This document shows positions 40,737 through 49,101 of a stretch of DNA of 64,000 nucleotides, one piece after another. The stretch comes from Tardiphaga sp. P9-11 (lineage in GTDB: Bacteria > Pseudomonadota > Alphaproteobacteria > Rhizobiales > Xanthobacteraceae): assembly GCF_008329525.1 (NCBI RefSeq), contig NZ_NPKQ01000006.1, positions 124,001 to 188,000 on the forward strand. The letters are read 5' to 3'. Made by a program: the position numbers and the translations under genes. Below the pieces are notes generated by a model. That model was not told the DNA's origin and made no database searches. It saw nothing but the letters and a program-made list of their open reading frames with translations. The first letter of the stretch is position 1. Each line of letters opens with the position of its first letter.

Positions 40737-41543
40737 TTGGCCATCAAGAGAGCCGCAACTGCGTCGAAACGCGTCGACCAGACGGATCGTCCCGCTGCTG
40801 CGGATGGCAGTTCACGAAAGATACTTCGCGCCCTGCTGGCCTTCTCCACCGATCGTCCGCGGCATTCCGCAGAAAGCCTGTCCGAGCAGATCGGTGTTCC
40901 GCTATCATCGACGTATCGCTATATCGGCATCCTTCGCGAAGCCGACCTCATCGACGAAGACGGCCGCGGCTCGTTCGTGCTCGCGCCACGCGTCATCGGC
41001 CTGGCTCAGGCGGCCCGAGCCGGTACCGATCTCGCCTCCATTGCGCGCCCCTTCATGAAGCGCGTCTCTCAGGAGGTCGGAGAAACCATCATCCTGCTGC
41101 GCCGCTCAGCCGATCGCGCCGTATGTATCGAGCGCGCCGAATCGTCGTCACGCATTCGCCTGACCTTCGAGGTTGGAACGGCCCTGCCGTTGCACCGCGG
41201 CGCCGGACCGAAAATGCTGCTCGCGCATATGCCCGAAGCTGAATGCGAGACAATCCTCGACGACGCCGTTCGGCGCGATCCCGGATTCGCACCGCATCGC
41301 AGGCTGCTGGTGCGCGAGCTCGCCGTGATCCGCGAGCAGGGATGGTCGGAGTCGCGCGCGGAAATCACACCGCATGTTTATGCCGTCTCCGTTCCTGTCC
41401 GCGATTCCGGTGGCGTGATCGCCGCAATCTCTTTCGTGACGCCGGCATTCCGCACGCCGAAAGCCAGCCAGATCAGGTTGCGCGAGCATCTGCAGCACGC
41501 AGCCGCAGATATCAGCAAGGCCTACGCTGCCGTCAGCTTCTGA
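40737..41543 (+). CDS. IclR-family transcriptional regulator
   Basis: About 268 residues. The N-terminal winged helix (roughly 20-85) contains ILRALLAFSTDRPRHSAESL and VPLSSTYRYIGILREADLID. The C-terminal effector domain (about 95-260) includes RAVCIERAESSSRIRLTFEV, LPLHRGAGPKMLLAHMPEAE and ITPHVYAVSVPVRDSGGVIA, the typical IclR ligand pocket. Start choice: GGAGG lies five bases before TTG at 40737; the in-frame ATG at 40725 overlaps that GGAGG site and has none of its own. It is divergent from the Mo-hydroxylase operon and probably its regulator. Confidence 0.9.
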   Translation: MAIKRAATASKRVDQTDRPAAADGSSRKILRALLAFSTDRPRHSAESLSEQIGVPLSSTYRYIGILREADLIDEDGRGSFVLAPRVIGLAQAARAGTDLASIARPFMKRVSQEVGETIILLRRSADRAVCIERAESSSRIRLTFEVGTALPLHRGAGPKMLLAHMPEAECETILDDAVRRDPGFAPHRRLLVRELAVIREQGWSESRAEITPHVYAVSVPVRDSGGVIAAISFVTPAFRTPKASQIRLREHLQHAAADISKAYAAVSF

Positions 41544-41565
41544 CGGCCGCGTGTAACGGACACGA

Positions 41566-43017
41566 TCAGATCGGATAGTGCTGCGGGCCGGTCTCGATGG
41601 TGATCCATCGCAGTTCCGTGAATTCGGCAATACCGGCTTTGCCGCCGAACCGACCGTAGCCCGACGCCTTCACCCCACCGAACGGCATCTGCGCTTCGTC
41701 ATGCACGGTCGCGCCGTTAATGTGGCAGATTCCAGACTCGATCCGCTTGGAGACATCCAGCGCGCGGGCGATATCGCGGCCGAACACCGCTGCCGATAGT
41801 CCGTATTCGGTATCGTTGGCCACACGCACGGCTTCCTCGACTCCATCGACGCGCACGACACTCACGATCGGCCCGAATGACTCCTCATTGTAGATCCGCA
41901 TAGTCGAGGTAACGTGATCGAGTACTGTAGCCGACATCAGCGTGCCATCGACGCTGCCACCCGCCACGACACGGGCGCCCTTGCCCACGGCGTCCTTGAT
42001 CAGCGCCTGCATGCGATCCGCAACATCCTTGCCGATCAGTGAACCGAGCGGTGTATCGCCCTTGCGCGGATCGCCGGCGACTAGGCTACCCGCCTTGGCC
42101 GCGAGCTTAGCCACGAAGGTGTCGGCGATCTTCTGATCGACAACAAGCCGCTCGGTGGACATGCAGATCTGCCCCTGGTTCATGAATGCTCCAAAGGCCG
42201 CGGCCGCCACTGCTGCATCGAGATCAGCATCGTCGAGCACCACCAGCGGCGCCTTGCCGCCGAGTTCAAGCAGCACTGGCTTGAGATATTTGGCCGCGGT
42301 CTCTGCGATGATGCGGCCGACGCGGGTCGAACCAGTAAAGTTGATCCGGCGCACGGCGGGATGCGAGATCAGTGCATCGATCAGCGCGGGCGCATCTTCC
42401 GGAGCGTTGGTGATCACATTAAGTACGCCCGGCGGCAGACCGGCCTCGCGCAGGCACTCGCCGATCAACCGATGTGTGCCCGGACAGATTTCCGATGCCT
42501 TGAGAATGACAGTGTTGCCGCAGGCCAGCGGCAGCGCCACAGCCCGCACGCCGAGAATGACCGGCGCATTCCACGGCGCGATGCTGAGCACGACGCCTGC
42601 GGGCTGGCGGATCGCCATCGAGATGCAGCCAGGCTTATCGGAAGGGATCACCTCGCCAGAAATCTGCGTCGTCATCGAAGCCGCTTCGCGCAGCATGTTG
42701 GAGGCGAGATGAACATTGAAGCCGGCCCAGCCGGCAGTCGCGCCGGTTTCCGACGCCATCAGCTTGATAAAGTCCGGCGCGTTGCCGGCAAGAATGTCCG
42801 CGGCCTTCAGCAGGATGGCGCGGCGTGCACCGGGGCCTGTTGCCGACCACGCTGGGAAGGCGGCGGCTGCGGCATCAGCGGCGCGCTTGGCATCGGCGAC
42901 CTGCGCGGCAGCGGCGCGCGACGCGACATCACCGGTCATCGGGTTGAGCCGATCGAAGGTCGCGCCGTCGATGGCCTGCACATCCTGGTTCTCGAGCAGC
43001 AGATTAATCTGGTTCAT
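41566..43017 (-). CDS. Aldehyde dehydrogenase (NAD(P)+), aromatic-aldehyde-like
   Basis: A 483-residue ALDH. The catalytic Glu is in VLLELGGKAPLVVLDDADLD near 250, the nucleophile Cys in FMNQGQICMSTERLVVD near 284, and the NAD loop FTGSTRVGRIIAETAAK near 228. NEESFGPIVSVVRVDG is near 378, and PFGGVKASGYGRFGGKAGIA closes the protein. The N-terminus and the loop TTQISGEVIPSDKPGC recall vanillin/salicylaldehyde dehydrogenases, but the substrate is uncertain. It is the last gene of Liv operon 2, 33 bases after livF. An aldehyde substrate arriving through or derived from this importer is inferred. Confidence 0.9.
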   Translation of the reverse strand: MNQINLLLENQDVQAIDGATFDRLNPMTGDVASRAAAAQVADAKRAADAAAAAFPAWSATGPGARRAILLKAADILAGNAPDFIKLMASETGATAGWAGFNVHLASNMLREAASMTTQISGEVIPSDKPGCISMAIRQPAGVVLSIAPWNAPVILGVRAVALPLACGNTVILKASEICPGTHRLIGECLREAGLPPGVLNVITNAPEDAPALIDALISHPAVRRINFTGSTRVGRIIAETAAKYLKPVLLELGGKAPLVVLDDADLDAAVAAAAFGAFMNQGQICMSTERLVVDQKIADTFVAKLAAKAGSLVAGDPRKGDTPLGSLIGKDVADRMQALIKDAVGKGARVVAGGSVDGTLMSATVLDHVTSTMRIYNEESFGPIVSVVRVDGVEEAVRVANDTEYGLSAAVFGRDIARALDVSKRIESGICHINGATVHDEAQMPFGGVKASGYGRFGGKAGIAEFTELRWITIETGPQHYPI

Positions 43018-43050
43018 GGCGATGTCCTCCGTTGGATTTCTTATGATGGA

Positions 43051-43773
43051 TCAGATGGCTTCGCTGGCGAGGCCGCCGAGATAGGCGCGGCGCACGGCGT
43101 CGTCGGATTGCAGGGCTGCCGCGATGCCGCTGCCGGTGATCTTACCGTTCTCGATCAGATAGCCGCGATCCGCGATGGCGAGACTCTCGCGCGCGTTCTG
43201 CTCGACCAGCAGCAGGCCGACGCCGGTCTCACGCACCTTGCGCAAGGCGGCGAACAATTCGCGCACCAGCAGTGGCGACAGACCGAGCGATGGTTCATCG
43301 AGCAGGAGAATATCGGGGTTTGACATCAGCGCGCGGCCGATAGCAACCATCTGCTGTTCGCCGCCGCTCATGGTCCGCACGGTCTGCGCCAGGCGTTCGC
43401 CGAGCCGCGGAAACAGCGTCATCACCTTGGCACGCTGCGCTGCCTCGACCGCCCGCGCACGCTTCGGATTGGCGCCGAGCAACAGGTTTTCGGCCACGGT
43501 CAACTCGCCGAATACACCGCGCCCTTCCGGTACCAGCGCGAGCCCGGATTCCACGATCTCATGAGGCGGTAGACGGGACAGATCACGACCAGCGAGTTTG
43601 ACGATCTTGGCTGGTGACGGCAGCAAACCGGCAATGGCCTTGAGCAACGATGACTTGCCGGCGCCATTGGCGCCGAGAATGACAATGATCTCGCCGCGCT
43701 CGACGTGGAGGGCCGCATCACTCAGCGCGTGATGCTGGCCATAGGTGACGCTGATATTGGAGACCTCAAGCAT
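43051..43773 (-). CDS. livF: Liv-type ABC transporter ATPase (LivF), system 2
   Basis: A 240-residue ATPase. Walker A is GANGAGKSSLLKAIAGLL near residue 34, the signature MSGGEQQMVAIGRALMSNPD is near 135, Walker B ILLLDEPSLGLSPLLVRELF is near 155, and LLVEQNARESLAIADRGYLI is the LivF-type end. It overlaps livG by eight bases. It pairs with LivG to drive system 2. Confidence 0.93.
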   Translation of the reverse strand: MLEVSNISVTYGQHHALSDAALHVERGEIIVILGANGAGKSSLLKAIAGLLPSPAKIVKLAGRDLSRLPPHEIVESGLALVPEGRGVFGELTVAENLLLGANPKRARAVEAAQRAKVMTLFPRLGERLAQTVRTMSGGEQQMVAIGRALMSNPDILLLDEPSLGLSPLLVRELFAALRKVRETGVGLLLVEQNARESLAIADRGYLIENGKITGSGIAAALQSDDAVRRAYLGGLASEAI

Positions 43774-44509
43774 CCGCCGGCACTCCCAGATAGGCTTCGA
43801 TCACCGCGGGGTCATTCAGCACAGCAGTTACAGGCCCTTCTGCAATCTTGCGGCCGCTGCTCATCACCACGCAACGATCGCAGAGCGAACGGATCGCATC
43901 CATCACGTGCTCGACCAGCAGGATCGACAGCCCCTCCTGTTTGAGCGATCTGATCAGCTCGATCCCGATCAGCAATTCGGACGGGTTCAAACCGGCGAGC
44001 CATTCGTCGAGCAGCAGCAGGCGCGGCTGCAGCGCCAGCGCGCGTGCCAGTTCGAGCCGCTTGCGGTCGATATAAGTGAGCTCCGATGCGGGCCGTCCGC
44101 CAAATCCGGCGAGACCGACCCGCGCGAGCAGGCCGGCCGCAGCTGCCGCCATCGCGTCGCGTGCATGCGGCACATGATGAAAGGCCAGCCCGGCCTCAAC
44201 ATTCTCGCCGCAGGTCATGCCGTCGAGCACGCGCACCAGTTGGAACGTGCGCGCCAGACCGAGACGCGCGATGCGATGGGTCGGCCAACCCGCGATATCG
44301 TGGCCGGCGAAGGCAATCACGCCCGCATTAGGCGACAGCACGCCAGAGATCAGGTTGAGCGCCGTGGTCTTGCCGGAGCCGTTGGGACCGAGCAGCCCGA
44401 CGATCTCACCGGCATGCACCGTCAGGTCGATTCCGTTGACGGCGACGAGACCGCCGAAGGCGCGGGTCAGGCCTTCGATGCGCAGGACTGGCGTTGCACT
44501 GGGGGTCAT
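43766..44509 (-). CDS. livG: Liv-type ABC transporter ATPase (LivG), system 2
   Basis: A 247-residue ATPase. Walker A is GPNGSGKTTALNLISGVL near 42, and LARTFQLVRVLDGMTCGENV near 85 is the LivG Q-loop region. The signature is replaced by LTYIDRKRLELARALALQPR near 147, and Walker B LLLLDEWLAGLNPSELLIGI is near 168, with Glu after Asp. The H-loop is in ILLVEHVMDAIRSLCDRCVV. ATG at 44509 overlaps the livM stop by four bases; the longer frame has no support. Confidence 0.93.
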   Translation of the reverse strand: MTPSATPVLRIEGLTRAFGGLVAVNGIDLTVHAGEIVGLLGPNGSGKTTALNLISGVLSPNAGVIAFAGHDIAGWPTHRIARLGLARTFQLVRVLDGMTCGENVEAGLAFHHVPHARDAMAAAAAGLLARVGLAGFGGRPASELTYIDRKRLELARALALQPRLLLLDEWLAGLNPSELLIGIELIRSLKQEGLSILLVEHVMDAIRSLCDRCVVMSSGRKIAEGPVTAVLNDPAVIEAYLGVPADA

Positions 44510-45453
44510 GCCTGCGCTCCCCGCATCTTTGAGGCCGTGGGTCGCCAGGTTTTCAACCTCTCCCAGAGGCCGACCACGCCTGATGGCAGCGCATAGACGA
44601 TCAGGAGGAACACCACGCCCATGATCAAGGTCGATGTGCTGGGGAAGCGTGCGGACAGAAAGTCGAACAACAGCGTCAGCGGAATGGCGCCGAGCGCCGG
44701 GCCCCATAGGCGATGCGCGCCGCCGAGCAGTGCCATGATCACCACTTCGAAGGAGATCGTGGCGTTGAAGGCAATTGACGGCTCGATATAGGTGAAGCGC
44801 GGCGCCATGACCGCGCCGACCAGCGTCATGAAGGTGGCGGTGATGGTGAACAGCGCCACCTTGGCGATGGTGACATTGATGCCGCAATGCCGTGCCACAG
44901 TCTCGTCTTCACCGATGATGCGCAGTGCGAAGCCGAAACGCGAGCGAGCAATCAGCCAGCCGGCACCGAACACGATGACCGCCAACGCCAGCAGCTGCCA
45001 GTAAATGTCGTTCTGGGTGATATCGACAAAGACGTAACGGCCGAGCACGCGGGTCTTGTTGACCTCGTACCAGACCACGATCTGGCGCACGAGTTCGGCG
45101 AGGCCGAAGGTGAAGATAACGAAATGCACGCCGCTCAGCCGCAGCGTCGACAGGCCGACAATGACGGCCATGACAGCGCCGATCACAGCCGCGATCAGCA
45201 GCACCAGCGACCACGGCAATTGTTCGCCCAGAACAGCGACGGTGTATGCGCCGACACCGAAGAAGGCTGTGGTCGCCAGCGACACATAGCGCGTCGGACC
45301 TGAAAACATGCCCCATGCCGTCGCCAGCACCGTGAATTGCAGGAGACTGATCGCGAGCGCGAGGTGATAGGCATCGACAATCATCGGGACGAATGCGAGC
45401 GCAACCACGGCTGCGAGGCAGATCGCGCCAGTCGTCATTTGGGTACGGCTCAT
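44506..45453 (-). CDS. livM: Liv-type ABC transporter permease (LivM), system 2
   Basis: A 315-residue permease of about 8-9 helices. LivM-like stretches: ATAWGMFSGPTRYVSLATTA, FFGVGAYTVAVLGEQLPWSL, TLRLSGVHFVIFTFGLAELV and MALLGGAHRLWGPALGAIPL. In place of the usual YAGLGSLGHAAF-like motif it has SGPTRYVSLATTAFFGVGA, still within family variation. It overlaps livH (four bases) and livG (four bases). Confidence 0.92.
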   Translation of the reverse strand: MSRTQMTTGAICLAAVVALAFVPMIVDAYHLALAISLLQFTVLATAWGMFSGPTRYVSLATTAFFGVGAYTVAVLGEQLPWSLVLLIAAVIGAVMAVIVGLSTLRLSGVHFVIFTFGLAELVRQIVVWYEVNKTRVLGRYVFVDITQNDIYWQLLALAVIVFGAGWLIARSRFGFALRIIGEDETVARHCGINVTIAKVALFTITATFMTLVGAVMAPRFTYIEPSIAFNATISFEVVIMALLGGAHRLWGPALGAIPLTLLFDFLSARFPSTSTLIMGVVFLLIVYALPSGVVGLWERLKTWRPTASKMRGAQA

Positions 45454-46319
45454 CGCTGCGCCCTCCCGAAAATGCCGGCCGGCTTCACCAGCAGCACACC
45501 GAGGAACAGCGCGAAATTCACCGCAAGCGTCAGGCCGGGATCGATGAAGGTCGCCACCAGCGCTTCGCTCAATCCTAGCGCCAGTCCGGCGACGAGACAG
45601 CCCAGCAAATTGCCGACGCCGCCCATCACGACCACGATCAGCGCCTTCATGGTGAACACCACGCCGGAGGTAGCGCTGAAGGTGAGGAACATGCTGATCA
45701 GCACGCCGGCAGATGCCACCAGCGCGCCGCCGAGCGCAAAGGCCAGTGCCGATGTCCTGGTGACATCGATGGCAACAAGCTGCGCCGCGATGGGATCGAC
45801 TGCCACGGCGCGGATGGACGTCCCGATCCGCGTGCGGGTCAGCGTGAGATACAGCGCCAGACCAACGACGACCGCAAGCCCGAAGGCAATCAGGCGATTG
45901 AGTGCCAGCACCTCGCCGACGACTGTCACCGGCACAGCGAGGAACGAGTAACTAAAGTAAGCGCCGCCAAACATGGTCAGCATGATGCCTTGCACGATGA
46001 ACATCATGCCGAAGGTGGCGAGAATGCTGTCGACCTCAAGGGCGTCGCGGGTGCGCGCGCGGCGCACCAGCGGCGTGAGCAACACGCGGTACAAGAGATA
46101 GCTGATGCCGAAACTGACCGGAATGACAAACGCCAGTCCTGCGAGCGGATTGAGCGCCCAGCCGGTGAACAGCCAGTAGGACGCAAAGGCCGCGCCGATC
46201 AGGAACTCGCCATAGGACAGGTTCATGATCCGCGCCACGCCATATTGCAGGGTGAGCCCCATGGCGATCAGCGCGTACATGCCACCCAGCACGAGGCCGG
46301 TGAGAACCGCGTTTGTCAT
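45450..46319 (-). CDS. livH: Liv-type ABC transporter permease (LivH), system 2
   Basis: A 289-residue permease with about eight helices: LVLGGMYALIAMGLTLQYGV, ARIMNLSYGEFLIGAAFASY, GTSIRAVAVDPIAAQLVAID near residue 160, and ALIVVVMGGVGNLLGCLVAG near 225. It pairs with LivM. It starts 30 bases after the binding-protein gene and overlaps livM by four. Confidence 0.92.
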   Translation of the reverse strand: MTNAVLTGLVLGGMYALIAMGLTLQYGVARIMNLSYGEFLIGAAFASYWLFTGWALNPLAGLAFVIPVSFGISYLLYRVLLTPLVRRARTRDALEVDSILATFGMMFIVQGIMLTMFGGAYFSYSFLAVPVTVVGEVLALNRLIAFGLAVVVGLALYLTLTRTRIGTSIRAVAVDPIAAQLVAIDVTRTSALAFALGGALVASAGVLISMFLTFSATSGVVFTMKALIVVVMGGVGNLLGCLVAGLALGLSEALVATFIDPGLTLAVNFALFLGVLLVKPAGIFGRAQR

Positions 46320-46349
46320 TCTGTCAGATCAGATACAGGAGGGACGCGA

Positions 46350-47576
46350 TCACTGCGCCTTCCATGCTGGCTTCGGCACGACCGGCGCACGCTCGCCCTC
46401 GTTACCCGACGGGCCGACGCCATAGAACTCGCCGTCCTGCCACTGCCCGACCCACCAGTATTTGGTCGGCATGTTGTTCTCGAGCTTCACCTTGCCGATC
46501 ACTGTCTCGAACGTGCCGCTCTGCAGGTCCTTGATGACCGCAGCGCGATCGACCTTGCCAACCCGTTCGATCGCCTGCTGCAGCATCTGCAGGCCGGCAT
46601 AGGTGACCGCACTGGCCCAGCGATCCGGCTCCGCGCCATTCGCCGCCGACGCCTTGTGCCGCGCCAGATAGTCCTTGATGGCCGGGCTGTCGCCATTCCA
46701 GCCGCCGATGCCCATCACGCCTTCCGCATTGGCACCGAATTTCTGCTTGAACAGCGGAAATGCCGTACCGACGCCAGTGTAGAAGATCTTCGGATTGAAT
46801 CCTGAGATGCGCGACTGTTCGGTGATGGCGATCGTGTCCGGCGGATAGCTGAAGGCGATGAACACGTCGGGGTTCAGCGCCTTCACCTCATTGATGATCG
46901 GGCTGAGATCCTGCGTGCCGACCGGATAGGTCTTGTCATAGGCGAGCTTGAACTTGGCGGCTGTAAGAGCTGGCCTAGCGGCACCTGAGAGATCGATGCC
47001 GAAGCCGTCGGCGATGCTGGCCATCGCCACGGTATCGCCGATCTTGCCTTCAGTGCGCAGTTTCGTCAGCAGCTCAACCAGCGTCTTGGCAGCATCGGCG
47101 CTGGTGCCGAGCAGCCAGAAACTGTTGGGCCAGCGCTTCGCCAGTTCGGGCGCACGGTCGGTGACCGCCGTCGATGCAATATGCGGGTAGCCGGCCTTGT
47201 TCAGGATCGGGCCGACCGCGAGATTCAGGCCGGTGCCCCAGGGCGGCAGGATGAAATCGACCTTGTCCTGGGTGATCAGCCGCTCCAGCGCCTTGGCGGC
47301 TTCTTCTGCGCTCGACCGGTCGTCATACTGGACGACCTCGATTAAGACGCGCTTGTCGCCGAGCTTGAGCCCGCCGGCGGCGTTCACCTCTTTGACCCAC
47401 AGCTCGTAGTTGGGAATCGTCGTCACCGCGGCGCCGCCGGCGGCTGGGCCCGTGCGCGAGATGGCATAACCGATCTTGACCGACGTCTGGGCCTCCGCTG
47501 CACCGTCCCACCCGACGGACGCCGCACCGGCCACTGCGAGTAGTCCCGCCGCAAGGCGCTTGACTGCTGACACCAT
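46350..47576 (-). CDS. Periplasmic binding protein of Liv system 2
   Basis: A 408-residue secreted receptor (Peripla_BP_6 type). The signal peptide ends about residue 29 (WDGAAEAQ), and the mature protein opens SVKIGYAISRTGPAAGGAAV. Family segments are YELWVKEVNAAGGLKLGDKR, ALERLITQDKVDFILPPWGT and TAVTDRAPELAKRWPNSFWL. The C-terminal half has conserved FNPKIFYTGVGTAFPLFKQK. It is the first gene of the livKHMGF-aldehyde dehydrogenase operon, divergent from an AraC regulator. The ligand is unknown; an aromatic or aldehyde-yielding acid is plausible (inference). Confidence 0.9.
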   Translation of the reverse strand: MVSAVKRLAAGLLAVAGAASVGWDGAAEAQTSVKIGYAISRTGPAAGGAAVTTIPNYELWVKEVNAAGGLKLGDKRVLIEVVQYDDRSSAEEAAKALERLITQDKVDFILPPWGTGLNLAVGPILNKAGYPHIASTAVTDRAPELAKRWPNSFWLLGTSADAAKTLVELLTKLRTEGKIGDTVAMASIADGFGIDLSGAARPALTAAKFKLAYDKTYPVGTQDLSPIINEVKALNPDVFIAFSYPPDTIAITEQSRISGFNPKIFYTGVGTAFPLFKQKFGANAEGVMGIGGWNGDSPAIKDYLARHKASAANGAEPDRWASAVTYAGLQMLQQAIERVGKVDRAAVIKDLQSGTFETVIGKVKLENNMPTKYWWVGQWQDGEFYGVGPSGNEGERAPVVPKPAWKAQ

Positions 47577-47725
47577 GTTATCCTCCCCGAATTCTTTTCA
47601 CCGACGCCTTGTGGCGTTCGATGGCCGGAGACTAGTCCAGCGTTTGGGGCTGGGAATTGGACGCATCCGGGGAAAGATTGTATTGATCCGTGTAGGCGAG
47701 CTATTTCACGCGACGGATTGTCCCA

Positions 47726-48649
47726 GTGCTTGAGACCGCGCACATCGTTTCGGGTCCCACCGGCTTTGCGGAGAAGCCGCTTCCGGCGCTGCATGCGGAA
47801 AGATTCGCACCCGGACTGGCGCCGCGCAGCTGGATCATCCGGCAGTCGGTTGCCAGGCGCTCACACCTGCTGGTGATCGAAACCCGGCGCGGCACCGCCA
47901 CGATGCGCGGCACCACGGTTGCCACTCAGTCCCCCGGCCTATTGTGGCTACCCGGCGATCACGAAGGTACGTTGGAGGTCGAAGCCGGCGCCCAAGGCTA
48001 TCTGATTTCAGTGTCGGACGATGTCCTCACCCGCACCGTCGCCGGCAGTGCCGAGGCGCTACATCTGCGGCGAACCATCGACCGGCTGGTCCTGCGCGAA
48101 GGCGCGCAACTCGCGACGACTTTTGCGGCCATCACGGAATCCTGCAGCACGCTGGTGCGTGAGTTGAATACGCCGGGCCGCGGCAGCGCGACGATGACAT
48201 CGACGCATGTGTTGTTGCTGTGCCTCCACATCTGGCGATCGGTGATTTCGGAGGAAGCCCCCGACGATGCTGCACAGCGCGGCGACGGCCCGCGCCTCGT
48301 CGGCAATTTCCTACAGATGGTCGAACTGCATTATCGCGACGGCTGGCCCATCGCACGCTATGCGGCCGCACTCGGCGTCACTGACGACAAGCTGCACGCA
48401 CATTGCAAGCGCGAGAAAGGTTACAGCCCGCGCGCCATCGTGCATCAGCGCCTGATCCACGAAGCCTGCATGCGGTTGCGACAGCTCGATCTGCCAGTCG
48501 AGCAGATCGGCTATGGCCTCGGCTTCCGCGATCCCGGCTATTTCAATCGCTTCTTCCGCAAGTATCAGAATGCGTCGCCAGGCGCCTATCGGCGTCGCGC
48601 GCGGCTTGATCTAAGTCAGCACGGGCCGTCCTATGCGGCCTGGCCGTAA
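47726..48649 (+). CDS. AraC-family transcriptional regulator
   Basis: A 307-residue protein with a cupin-like ligand domain (about 1-165) and C-terminal double helix-turn-helix: ARYAAALGVTDDKLHAHCKR near 220 and QIGYGLGFRDPGYFNRFFRK near 264, with QNASPGAYRRRARL after it. The start is GTG at 47726. It reads divergently from the Liv system 2 operon across 149 bases and probably activates it; I could not pick out one convincing operator there. It is followed by a long gap with no recognisable gene. Confidence 0.92.
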   Translation: MLETAHIVSGPTGFAEKPLPALHAERFAPGLAPRSWIIRQSVARRSHLLVIETRRGTATMRGTTVATQSPGLLWLPGDHEGTLEVEAGAQGYLISVSDDVLTRTVAGSAEALHLRRTIDRLVLREGAQLATTFAAITESCSTLVRELNTPGRGSATMTSTHVLLLCLHIWRSVISEEAPDDAAQRGDGPRLVGNFLQMVELHYRDGWPIARYAAALGVTDDKLHAHCKREKGYSPRAIVHQRLIHEACMRLRQLDLPVEQIGYGLGFRDPGYFNRFFRKYQNASPGAYRRRARLDLSQHGPSYAAWP

Positions 48650-49101
48650 CTGTCCCACGCTCGATCAGTGCTGTATCTCTTTGAAACCTGCGTAATCAAT
48701 TTGGAACATCGCGCGTTAAGCATGACTCGATATTGAATCGGGCTCACAACATCTATTTCTGCGCTCAGTTTCAGATGTCACTTCAAGACGCCGTTCACCA
48801 TTCGGCCCAAAGCGCTGGTAAAAGGTGCCCGACGAGACGTCGTGAACGTAGGATTGCACCAATAAGACGCATGCGATCGCGCCGATTACCGACTCCAGGT
48901 GGAGCGGAATACTACTTGGTGCAACGAGGCTGCATTCACTCGACTGTGTCCGAGTGTTTCCGCCGATATGCCTTATCACGAAGGTCAAATCTTAGACGTT
49001 GTATTGGCGACAAAAGCCTGCGAAAGCAGGACATTGATGAAATTGCGACTTATCAGCGCACCTACGGTATTGGCGTTCACCAGTTTTCATAGTGTCGGCC
49101 C
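48650..49101. other. 452-base stretch without a recognisable gene
   Basis: This intergenic stretch is visibly less GC-biased than its neighbours. Short open frames on both strands (for example 48733-49092 + and 48716-48988 -) lack ribosome sites and any recognisable domain. It may hold the promoter of the glycosyltransferase, a non-coding RNA or a decayed gene; nothing decides. Confidence 0.5.

Noticed and set aside
48733-49092. 119-residue plus-strand frame in the long gap
   Set aside because: No ribosome site, high arginine/cysteine content, no recognisable family; kept only as part of the gap description.
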